A stretch of 64,000 nucleotides of DNA. Source: Peribacillus faecalis (GTDB lineage Bacteria > Bacillota > Bacilli > Bacillales > DSM-1321). How positions within the stretch are numbered: position 1 is the first letter of the stretch; every line of letters starts with the position of its first letter. Below are positions 57,649-64,000 of this stretch, piece after piece. Position numbers and translations under genes: made by a program. The stretch lies in NCBI RefSeq assembly GCF_014712675.1, contig NZ_JACXSI010000001.1, forward strand, positions 62,001 to 126,000. The letters run 5' to 3'. The notes under the pieces are model-generated. The model searched no databases. It had not been told where the DNA came from and worked only from the letters and a program-made list of their open reading frames with translations.

Positions 57649-57849
57649 ATGAGAGTAAAATGTGTGATATGCGATAATATCGAAGTACTAAAAGATGATT
57701 CGCCGACTGCAAAAAAACTGCGCAATCGACCTATACATACGTTTATGTGCCATACTTGCCACAATCGCATAGAAAAAAATACAACAGCAAGAATCGAAAC
57801 AGGTAACTTCGTTTTCCGCAAGCCAACCCCAAAAGATAATGACTGGTAA
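57649..57849 (+). CDS. ylaI: DUF2197 zinc-ribbon protein YlaI
   Basis: 66 residues with two CxxC pairs (CVICD near the N-terminus, CHTCHNRI in the middle), predicting a zinc ribbon. Family DUF2197; function unknown. GAGGTG precedes the ATG. Followed after 3 nt by repeat copy 11. Confidence 0.9.
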   Translation: MRVKCVICDNIEVLKDDSPTAKKLRNRPIHTFMCHTCHNRIEKNTTARIETGNFVFRKPTPKDNDW

Positions 57850-57852
57850 ATC

Positions 57853-58016
57853 GAAAAACCGGCACCGGTCCTTTTTCATCATGAAATGCTACTTAGATTC
57901 ACTTCGATGAAAAAGGAGCCATACGGGAGGACTAAGATGAATCACACGAGAAACCCGCCTTTGGTTTCTTGGGGGAGGCAGCTTAGGACCGAGTATGGCA
58001 GGTGTAAGGTTAGACA
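57853..58016 (+). repeat. Family 1 repeat, copy 11 (complete)
   Basis: Head GAAAAACCGGCACCGGTCC 3 nt after the ylaI stop, stem CTTTTTCATC / GATGAAAAAG perfectly paired, middle hairpin GAAACCCGCCTTTGGTTTC, tail to GTTAGACA at 58016. Confidence 0.92.
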
Positions 58017-58020
58017 TCGG

Positions 58021-58140
58021 CAAAAGCGGAAGCGGCCCGTTCAGCCTCGACCAGCATAAGACAAGCCGGTTGGAAGGTTGCTTTTCACCTTCCAGACGGA
58101 TTGGCTTATGTCCTCGAGAGGCTGGTCGCTAGAGCTAGAC
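58021..58140 (+). repeat. Family 2 palindromic element between copies 11 and 12
   Basis: AAAAGCGGAAGCGGCCCGTT ... CGCTAGAGCTAGACA. The core hairpin here has a different sequence (CATAAGACAAGCCGG... with ...CGGATTGGCTTATG, 58055-58078 with 58087-58110) but remains paired over nearly its whole length. It sits in tandem, not inside a family 1 copy. Confidence 0.85.
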
Positions 58141-58145
58141 ATCGA

Positions 58146-58259
58146 GAAAAACCGGCACCGGTCCTTTTTCATCATGAAATGCTAACTTAGATTCACTTCA
58201 ATGAAAAAGGAGCCATACGATAGGACTAAGATGAATCACACGAGAAACCCGAAGCTTAG
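58146..58259 (+). repeat. Family 1 repeat, copy 12 (3' truncated)
   Basis: Nearly identical to copy 11 over its first ~105 bp, then breaks after CACGAGAAACCCG and continues GAAGCTTAG; the tail is missing. Confidence 0.88.
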
Positions 58260-58274
58260 TACTATTATATGCCT

Positions 58275-58319
58275 AAAAAAAGGTAAGTACACGATTAATC
58301 GTACACTTACCTTTTTTTA
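58275..58319. terminator. Terminator of the gene at 58324 (potentially bidirectional)
   Basis: AAAAAAAGGTAAGT / ACTTACCTTTTTTT arms around a palindromic core ACGATTAATCGT. Confidence 0.88.
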
Positions 58320-58323
58320 TTTT

Positions 58324-58614
58324 TCATTCATAATTCCGATATCTGTCCGGGTTTTCCTTAATGCTATCAAGCATACAGTCGATCAATTCTTTTGGAAAAC
58401 GGTATGTATGTTCTTCACCTTTTGAATGGCATGAAACAAAGTAAAGCTCTTCCTCTTTTTCTACCTGAATATGTGATACTGCATACTCTTCTTGTAACAG
58501 TCGCGAAAAATCTTGTTCTGTCTCTTTAGCAGCCGTATCATCCGGACGTGCTTCACATACTACTTTAATCGACAGCCAATTATATATCGCATCCTGTAAA
58601 GATCTCAACATCAA
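58324..58614 (-). CDS. Conserved hypothetical protein between ylaH and ylaI
   Basis: 96 residues, acidic, one domain (LQDAIYNWLSIKVVCEARPD; LYFVSCHSKGEEHTYRFPKE). Not recognised beyond its position; similar small genes occur beside ylaH in the B. cereus group, as I recall. 37 nt after ylaH and probably cotranscribed with it. Confidence 0.75.
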   Translation of the reverse strand: MMLRSLQDAIYNWLSIKVVCEARPDDTAAKETEQDFSRLLQEEYAVSHIQVEKEEELYFVSCHSKGEEHTYRFPKELIDCMLDSIKENPDRYRNYE

Positions 58615-58651
58615 TCGCTCCCTTCAATCATTTTGCATCGCTCATTTAATC

Positions 58652-58975
58652 TTATGCATGATCGCCGCTTTGTGCTCTGCGGTGAAGAAACAATCGAAAA
58701 CGGTAAATTCCAAGGAATAATGCAATGATCAGCAATCCCTCAGCCATCGGCAAAAACGCTGCGAAGAAAGTCAAAATCGTGCAGCCGAACGCCAAACAGA
58801 TATAGATGATGATATTTTTCAACAACGAAAGTTTTCTTGCAAATCCCAATTTATAGACAATTATAGATAGAATAAGCACAGTAATGTATAAATACCACAT
58901 TCCTTGTTCCGGATTTTTATCAATTTCAAACAGCGATGCAAAAAAAGTTAACCGTTCTGTAATATTAGCTTCCAT
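58652..58975 (-). CDS. ylaH: YlaH-like membrane protein
   Basis: 107 residues, three membrane helices (MWYLYITVLILSIIVYKLGF and two more) and a basic, His/Arg-rich C-terminus. YlaH-like family, function unknown; next to typA as in B. subtilis. Confidence 0.88.
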   Translation of the reverse strand: MEANITERLTFFASLFEIDKNPEQGMWYLYITVLILSIIVYKLGFARKLSLLKNIIIYICLAFGCTILTFFAAFLPMAEGLLIIALFLGIYRFRLFLHRRAQSGDHA

Positions 58976-59029
58976 CCCTAGTTCCTCCCGCTTTGTAACT
59001 TACTAAAAATTGCCTTTATATACAATAAT

Positions 59030-59078
59030 AGCCTAACACATCTTATAGCTTCGTTTAAAGCATAAGATGTGTTAGGCT
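59030..59078 (-). terminator. Terminator of typA
   Basis: About 20-bp stem (59030-59050 with 59059-59078, one bulge); minus-strand exit TATTATTGTAT is only moderately U-rich. Confidence 0.7.
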
Positions 59079-59108
59079 TGTGAAATTTCGTATTAAAAAT
59101 ACGGGAAA

Positions 59109-60953
59109 TTAGTTTGTTTCAGCGTATTTTTTCTTTTTCGCTACACGTTCACGTTCACCTTTATCAAGGATTTTTTTACGTAAACGGATGCTTTCAGGTG
59201 TTACTTCGCAATACTCATCTTCGTTCAAGTATTCTAATGATTCCTCAAGAGACATAATACGCGCTTTTTTCATTGTTGATGTTTGGTCTTTGTTTGCCGA
59301 ACGCATATTAGTCATTTGTTTAGCTTTTACGATGTTAACTGTCAAGTCATTTTCACGGTTATGCTCTCCGACAATCATACCTTCGTAAATTTCAGTACCT
59401 GGCTCAACGAAGATCACACCACGGTCTTCAACACCCATAATACCGTATTGAGTCGCTTTACCTGAATCCATTGATACAAGTACACCTTGACGACGTCCGC
59501 CAACTTGTCCTTGAGCCATTGGCTTGTAGCTGTCAAATGTATGGTTCAAGATACCGAATCCACGTGTTAACGTTAAGAATTCAGTTGTGTATCCAATTAG
59601 ACCACGTGCCGGCACTAAGAATGTCAGACGAACTTGACCGCTTCCATTGTTGACCATATCAAGCATTTCACCTTTACGAGCGCCAAGAGATTCCATAATT
59701 GCACCAGTATGCTCTTCCGGAATGTCGATTTGAACGCGCTCAACAGGTTCGCAGCGAACGCCGTCGATTTCACGAACAATTACTTCAGGTTTAGAAACTT
59801 GAAGCTCGAAGCCTTCACGTCTCATGTTCTCGATTAGAATTGATAAGTGAAGCTCACCGCGTCCTGAGATAATCCAAGCATCTGGAGAATCAGTCGGATC
59901 AACACGTAAACTCACGTCTGTTTGCAGTTGCAATTGAAGACGCTCTTCGATTTTACGAGCTGTTACCCATTTACCTTCACGACCGGCAAACGGGCTGTTG
60001 TTTACTAAGAACGTCATTTGAAGTGTAGGCTCATCAATACGAAGTACAGGAAGTGCTTCTTGATGTTCAACCGGACATACAGTTTCACCTACGTTAATGT
60101 CTTCCATTCCTGATACAGCAACCAAATCGCCTGCTTTTGCTTCGTCAATTTCAATACGTTTTAATCCTGTGAAACCGAAAATTTTCGTTACACGGAATTG
60201 TTTTACTGATCCATCAAGTTTCATAAGAGCAACTTGCTGGCCAACCTTCATTGTTCCGCGGAATACACGACCGATACCAATACGTCCAACGTAGTCGTTA
60301 TAATCCAATAATGCAATTTGGAATTGAAGCGGATCTTCGCTGTTGTCGATCGGAGCAGGAATTTTTTCTACAATCGTTTCGAATAATGATTGCATATTAT
60401 CTTCCTGATCTGCCGGGTTCGGGCTTAATGAAGATGTACCGTTGATTCCTGAAGCGTATACTACAGGGAATTCTAACTGATCTTCTGTCGCATCAAGCTC
60501 GATGAATAAGTCGATTACTTCGTCTACTACTTCTTCCGGTCTTGCAAAATCACGGTCAATTTTGTTTACAACAACGATTGGCGTAATTTTTTGTTCTAAT
60601 GCTTTTTTCAATACGAAACGTGTTTGCGGCATGCATCCTTCATATGCGTCAACAACAAGGACTACGCCATCAACCATTTTCATGATACGTTCTACTTCAC
60701 CGCCAAAGTCGGCATGTCCAGGAGTATCAAGAATATTGATTCTTGTATCTTTATATTGAACAGCTGTATTTTTAGCTAAGATTGTAATTCCGCGTTCTCT
60801 TTCGATGTCATTTGAGTCCATGGCACGTTCAGCAACTTGCTCGTTTTCACGGAAAGTTCCTGACTGTTTTAATAATTGGTCAACCAATGTTGTTTTACCA
60901 TGGTCAACGTGGGCAATAATGGCAATATTGCGGATATCGTTACGATAATTCAA
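59109..60953 (-). CDS. typA: Translational GTPase TypA/BipA
   Basis: 614 residues. G1 [18 protein letters not shown]3 [16 protein letters not shown]4 [15 protein letters not shown]; then EF-Tu domain II, EF-G-like domains III and V and the C-terminal domain ending [20 protein letters not shown]. Ribosome-associated GTPase involved in 50S assembly, especially in the cold. Promoter at 60990-60998. Confidence 0.97.
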   Translation of the reverse strand: MNYRNDIRNIAIIAHVDHGKTTLVDQLLKQSGTFRENEQVAERAMDSNDIERERGITILAKNTAVQYKDTRINILDTPGHADFGGEVERIMKMVDGVVLVVDAYEGCMPQTRFVLKKALEQKITPIVVVNKIDRDFARPEEVVDEVIDLFIELDATEDQLEFPVVYASGINGTSSLSPNPADQEDNMQSLFETIVEKIPAPIDNSEDPLQFQIALLDYNDYVGRIGIGRVFRGTMKVGQQVALMKLDGSVKQFRVTKIFGFTGLKRIEIDEAKAGDLVAVSGMEDINVGETVCPVEHQEALPVLRIDEPTLQMTFLVNNSPFAGREGKWVTARKIEERLQLQLQTDVSLRVDPTDSPDAWIISGRGELHLSILIENMRREGFELQVSKPEVIVREIDGVRCEPVERVQIDIPEEHTGAIMESLGARKGEMLDMVNNGSGQVRLTFLVPARGLIGYTTEFLTLTRGFGILNHTFDSYKPMAQGQVGGRRQGVLVSMDSGKATQYGIMGVEDRGVIFVEPGTEIYEGMIVGEHNRENDLTVNIVKAKQMTNMRSANKDQTSTMKKARIMSLEESLEYLNEDEYCEVTPESIRLRKKILDKGERERVAKKKKYAETN

Positions 60954-60989
60954 GCAATTCCACTCCTACTATTTAAGATTAACTAAAAC

Positions 60990-60998
60990 ATTATAACA
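60990..60998 (-). promoter_or_regulatory. Extended -10 promoter of typA
   Basis: TGT-TATAAT on the minus strand, about 37 nt before the start codon; -35 region is poor, as allowed for extended -10 promoters. Confidence 0.5.
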
Positions 60999-61062
60999 CA
61001 CTGACACTGATAGTGGAAAAAAACAATTTTTTTCTGTACAATAATTTTGACGAGGTGATAAT

Positions 61063-61266
61063 ATGGGTGACAAAGTAATTTTCTTATTTTTAGCAATACT
61101 CGCAGCAGTTTGTATGGCCGGAGTCGGTATCAGCATTGGGCTTCGTGAGATTATCGGCGGCTTAGGTAGCATTGCTGGTATTATTATATCCTTAATTGCT
61201 TTATGTGCTGTCATGGGATATGGGTTCGTGTTGAAAAAAAAATACCGAGAAGCAGGACGTTTATAA
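61063..61266 (+). CDS. ylaF: YlaF (DUF5325) small membrane protein
   Basis: 67 residues, two membrane helices separated by a short loop (GLREIIGGLG), basic tail KKKYREAGRL. GAGGTGATAAT precedes the ATG. Divergent from typA, as in B. subtilis. Confidence 0.88.
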   Translation: MGDKVIFLFLAILAAVCMAGVGISIGLREIIGGLGSIAGIIISLIALCAVMGYGFVLKKKYREAGRL

Positions 61267-61267
61267 T

Positions 61268-61432
61268 CAAACGCGTAAGCGCCCCGTTTAGCACCGTAGA
61301 CGAAGACATGCGACCGTGGCGATTCTCTCTCAGAGATAAAGGAAACACGAAGAACGACAGTGTTCGATGTTGACTTATCGTAAGGAGGTTGCCGAAGTAA
61401 ACTAGGCGCTGGGCGCTGAAGCTGAACGTCGA
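61268..61432 (+). repeat. Diverged family 2-type palindromic element
   Basis: AACGCGTAAGCGCCCCGTTT ... GGCGCTGGGCGCTGAAGCTG and AACG. The ends correspond to the GCGG...GCTAGAC ends of family 2, but the interior is unrelated. It begins 2 nt after the ylaF stop codon. Much G+C-richer than its flanks. Confidence 0.6.
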
Positions 61433-61448
61433 TGACGATTCTCAAACT

Positions 61449-61487
61449 AAAAAAAACCGCAATCTTGAAAAAATTGCGGTTTTTTTA
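61449..61487. terminator. Bidirectional terminator, gene at 61497
   Basis: Perfect stem AAAAAACCGCAAT / ATTGCGGTTTTTT with long A and T flanks. Confidence 0.9.
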
Positions 61488-61496
61488 GTATATAAA

Positions 61497-61706
61497 TTAT
61501 TTACGACCGAAATCCTCATTTAAATCCATCAGTTCCCTGCGAATACGCATCAAATTTTGTTTACATTTATTTTTTGCTTCATCATTATTCATTTGCATAG
61601 CCTCATATAGTTTTCCAAGCTCGGAATCTAACTCCTCACGAAACTGATAATTCCGGTTCGCCTTTATTTCTTCAACAATTAATGCATAATTTAACGTTTG
61701 TTTCAT
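61497..61706 (-). CDS. Small conserved hypothetical protein
   Basis: 69 residues, strongly helical and charged (VEEIKANRNYQFREELDSEL; NLMRIRRELMDLNEDFGRK), no membrane helix. Own terminator downstream. I do not recognise the family. Confidence 0.7.
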   Translation of the reverse strand: MKQTLNYALIVEEIKANRNYQFREELDSELGKLYEAMQMNNDEAKNKCKQNLMRIRRELMDLNEDFGRK

Positions 61707-61822
61707 ACCATTACCCCTTTTACAAACAGATTTTCAAAACCTAAAACAGCACAATCGTTCTCATTATCTGCCTCAGTATGATAAACTAATTGTAAATATT
61801 GTCGATACAAGGAGATTGTAAT

Positions 61823-62446
61823 ATGGAACAGTTTCAAGGATTTACAGAACAAGATTTTAACGTATTTGAGATTGAAGGACTTGAATCTAGAATGGAGGCT
61901 TTAATTGAAACAATCAGACCAAAATTGAACGAATTAGGTCTACATTTCTCTCAAGAATTGTCGATTCTGTCCGGAGATGAAATCTTCCCTCATGTGGCAA
62001 AGCACGCAAGACGCACAATCAATCCTCCTAAAGATACATGGGTTGCCTTTGCTCCCAATAAGCGCGGATACAAAATGATGCCGCATTTTCAAATCGGATT
62101 GTGGGGTACTCATTTGTTCATCTGGTATGCTGTCATTTATGAAGCACCTGCTAAAGTTGAGATTGGAAAAAAATTCTTAAAAAATATTGATTTCATCCAA
62201 AACCACGTACCAGCAGACTTTGTTTGGTCAGTCGACCATATGCAGCCTGGAAGCCAAAAGCATCAAGACTTATCCAAGGAAGATTTGGAATTAATGTTTA
62301 CTCGACTCCAAACAGTAAAAAAAGCGGAATTGCTATGTGGCGTTCAAATCCCTCAAGAACAGGCGGTCAAGATGTCCGGAGAAGAATTGATTAAAAAGAT
62401 AACCGATACATTCAAGCAATTAATGCCGCTGTACAAATTAAACTAA
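61823..62446 (+). CDS. yktB: UPF0637 family protein YktB
   Basis: 207 residues of UPF0637: FTEQDFNVFEIEGLESRMEA, VAFAPNKRGYKMMPHFQIGL, LFIWYAVIYEAPAKVEIGK. Function unknown. ATG 61823 has ACAAGGAGATTGTAAT; the frame extends to a TTG at 61799 without a site. Convergent with yktA. Confidence 0.9.
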   Translation: MEQFQGFTEQDFNVFEIEGLESRMEALIETIRPKLNELGLHFSQELSILSGDEIFPHVAKHARRTINPPKDTWVAFAPNKRGYKMMPHFQIGLWGTHLFIWYAVIYEAPAKVEIGKKFLKNIDFIQNHVPADFVWSVDHMQPGSQKHQDLSKEDLELMFTRLQTVKKAELLCGVQIPQEQAVKMSGEELIKKITDTFKQLMPLYKLN

Positions 62447-62540
62447 ATTATAATTAATTGTACTTATAAGAGAACGAATTAACTTGTGAAATCGTAAAAA
62501 ACAGGTTAAAACTTGGAAGTCTTTAATTGTATTGTACTTT

Positions 62541-62588
62541 AAAACGAACGGGTATGTAAATACAAAAATTTACATACCCGTTCGTTTT
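62541..62588. terminator. Bidirectional terminator yktB / yktA
   Basis: 21-bp perfect stem AAAACGAACGGGTATGTAAA(T) / reverse complement (62541-62561 with 62568-62588) between convergent genes. Confidence 0.92.
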
Positions 62589-62856
62589 ATAGCTTTATTC
62601 GATCACCGTTTGCGCCGGCTTTAGCCGCTTGCACAACTCGGTATGATGAATATCCGCTAACTTCTTCAAACTCTTTGCAAATTGTTTTTTCTCCGGCAAT
62701 GCTCGGAACAATCTCTTTAAAACGGCGGTACTTCGTCATCAGCAAGTCTCTTTCGATACCTTTTTCATACGCTTGCTCGACCGCTTCAAAAAAGGCAATT
62801 GCATCAACGATTTCTTCTGTGCTCCAATCAATGTCAATCGGATATTGATATTCCAT
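62587..62856 (-). CDS. yktA: UPF0223 family protein YktA
   Basis: 89 residues of UPF0223: [58 protein letters not shown]. Small helical protein, function unknown. 21 nt downstream of the nitronate monooxygenase-like gene. Confidence 0.92.
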   Translation of the reverse strand: MEYQYPIDIDWSTEEIVDAIAFFEAVEQAYEKGIERDLLMTKYRRFKEIVPSIAGEKTICKEFEEVSGYSSYRVVQAAKAGANGDRIKL

Positions 62857-62877
62857 TTTTCTTCACTCTTTCATCAG

Positions 62878-63834
62878 TTATTGCCACTTAGTGCGAATAC
62901 TCTCTGCTGTCGAAATCATTGAACTGAATAATTCGGCAACGGTAGGCACATCTTTAATTAAGCCAAGCACTTGTCCTGCCCAAGCAAAGCCTTCATCGAC
63001 TTTACCTTCATATATGTACCTTTTATTTGTTTCTCCACTAATGTACTCTTTTAATCCTTTATATCCTACATCTTCTTTTTCTAATTGTAAAATTTGATCC
63101 GTCCACGAATTGGATAAAGCGCGGGCAGGCGCTCCAATCGAACGTTTAATAACGACCGTATCGCGTTCTGTGCCGTTAATGAGCGCTTGTTTATAAGCAT
63201 CGCTTGCGTGAACGCATTCCTTTGTGGCGATGAAACGTGTGCCCATTTCGATACCTTCAGCACCTAAACTTAAAGCTGCCATCAATCCTCTGCCGTCACC
63301 AATCCCTCCTGAAGCAATGACCGGGATTGAAACCGCATCGACAACTTGCGGCACTAACACAAATGTACCGACATCATCTCTGCCTAAGTGGCCGCCTCCT
63401 TCTTGGCCGACAACCATAACCGCATCAGCACCGAGCTCCTCTGCTTTTTGGGCCTGCCTCTTAGAAGCAACTAATACAAGCTTCTTCACATCTGTCCCTT
63501 CCAACACATCGAAAACAAGCTTCGGATTGCCGCCGGTAATGGTAGCGATTTTCATGCCTTCTTCGAGCGCTGCCTCGACATAGCTTTCAAACGGTCTTCC
63601 TTGCTGTCCGATTGCGAAGTTAACGCCAAACGGCTGATCCGTCATTTCTTTAACGAGGCGCATTTCTTTTTTTAAATCTTCAGGGTCTTTAAGGCTCATC
63701 GCCGTAATTTGCCCCAACCCTCCGGCATTGCTTACTGCTGCCGCCAAATCTGAATAGGCGAGATAAGCCAACCCTCCCTGAATAACAGGATAGCGAATCC
63801 CCAGCAATTGCGTTACTCTCGTTTCCCAATTCAT
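62878..63834 (-). CDS. Nitronate monooxygenase / FabK-like flavoprotein
   Basis: 318-residue FMN-dependent TIM barrel. YPVIQGGLAYLAYSDLAAAV, FGVNFAIG, VVGQEGGGHLGRDDVGTFVL (catalytic His), VIASGGIGDGRGLMAALSLG (phosphate site) and GTRFIATKEC. Could be nitronate monooxygenase or an enoyl-ACP reductase II relative; the GQEGGGH form favours the 2-nitropropane dioxygenase group. ATG 63834 is 7 nt after AGGAGG. Confidence 0.88.
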   Translation of the reverse strand: MNWETRVTQLLGIRYPVIQGGLAYLAYSDLAAAVSNAGGLGQITAMSLKDPEDLKKEMRLVKEMTDQPFGVNFAIGQQGRPFESYVEAALEEGMKIATITGGNPKLVFDVLEGTDVKKLVLVASKRQAQKAEELGADAVMVVGQEGGGHLGRDDVGTFVLVPQVVDAVSIPVIASGGIGDGRGLMAALSLGAEGIEMGTRFIATKECVHASDAYKQALINGTERDTVVIKRSIGAPARALSNSWTDQILQLEKEDVGYKGLKEYISGETNKRYIYEGKVDEGFAWAGQVLGLIKDVPTVAELFSSMISTAESIRTKWQ

Positions 63835-63949
63835 CGTCATTCCTCCTCACAAATATTGGAACTACCTTTAATTTTAATGGAAGTTCTTTAATATGTCGCC
63901 CAAAAAGAAAAACCGAGCTATCCATGTTCAAAAAGTTTATCTTCTCTTT

Positions 63950-63986
63950 AAAAAGAAAAAGAGCTTATCTGAATAATTCAGATAGG
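63950..63986 (-). terminator. Terminator of a minus-strand gene beyond the right edge
   Basis: Stem CTTATCTGAAT / ATTCAGATAGG (63964-63974 with 63976-63986) and minus-strand CTCTTTTTCTTTTT. Confidence 0.75.
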
Positions 63987-64000
63987 CCCTATCATATAAT

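Noticed and set aside
60969-61445. A 158-codon minus-strand frame opposite ylaF
   Set aside because: It runs antisense through ylaF and a palindromic element, has no ribosome site and composition unlike a protein gene.
63907-63920. GAAAAACCG near the right edge as a thirteenth repeat copy
   Set aside because: The match ends after nine bases; nothing of the stem or tail follows.

Overview
The window is a chromosomal segment of a low-GC, endospore-forming member of the Bacillaceae. Three things point there: the gene order follows the Bacillus subtilis sigE-dcw-ylb-cta-pycA-ftsW-yla-ykt region almost gene for gene; there are sporulation genes (sigE, spoIIGA, spoVD, spoVE, rsfA, ylbJ); and MurE carries a DNPR motif, which predicts meso-diaminopimelate peptidoglycan. 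I see no prophage, IS transposase, CRISPR array, tRNA or rRNA.

Layout. Positions 1-22 kb hold the division and cell wall (dcw) cluster on the minus strand, read right to left: murB (displaced from its usual slot), mraZ, rsmH, ftsL, pbpB, spoVD, murE, mraY, murD, spoVE, murG, divIB, ylxW, ylxX, sbp, ftsA, ftsZ, then spoIIGA and the start of sigE. Positions 22-29.7 kb carry bshC, a DUF3397 gene, panE, rsfA, a crotonase-family gene, rpmF-yceD and, on the plus strand, tmcAL (ylbM). Positions 30-41 kb carry ylbL, ylbK, ylbJ, coaD, rsmD, a structured RNA locus, an uncharacterised membrane-anchored protein, and ylbG, ylbF, ylbE, ylbD and ylbC. Positions 41-52.7 kb form the respiratory block: ctaM, G, F, E, D, C (caa3 oxidase and its assembly), ctaB and ctaA (heme O and heme A), and pycA. 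Positions 52.8-64 kb carry ftsW, ylaN, the PIN-PhoH gene ylaK, ylaL, ylaI, ylaH, typA, ylaF, yktB, yktA and a nitronate monooxygenase-like gene.

How the genes work together. MurB, C-type ligases D and E, MraY and MurG make lipid II. The SEDS/PBP pairs SpoVE-SpoVD (spore cortex) and FtsW-PBP2B (septum) polymerise it under FtsZ, FtsA, FtsL and DivIB control. SpoIIGA processes pro-SigE after the asymmetric septum forms. CtaB and CtaA make heme A for the CtaCDEF oxidase.

The most unusual content lies between the genes. A modular, G+C-richer repeat of about 165 bp occurs in 12 recognisable copies. All read in the same (+) direction whatever the direction of neighbouring genes. Several copies carry a second class of palindromic element inside them, and their hairpin stems show compensatory changes. 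Other points worth checking are ylbC with an apparent CTG start, ylxW with an apparent ATT start, a plus-strand structured RNA with its own terminator upstream of rsmD, a Spo0A-type promoter with a 22-bp spacer before spoIIGA, and a MraZ-type operator before mraZ. Start codons were chosen by ribosome-binding site and family alignment from memory; no search was run.
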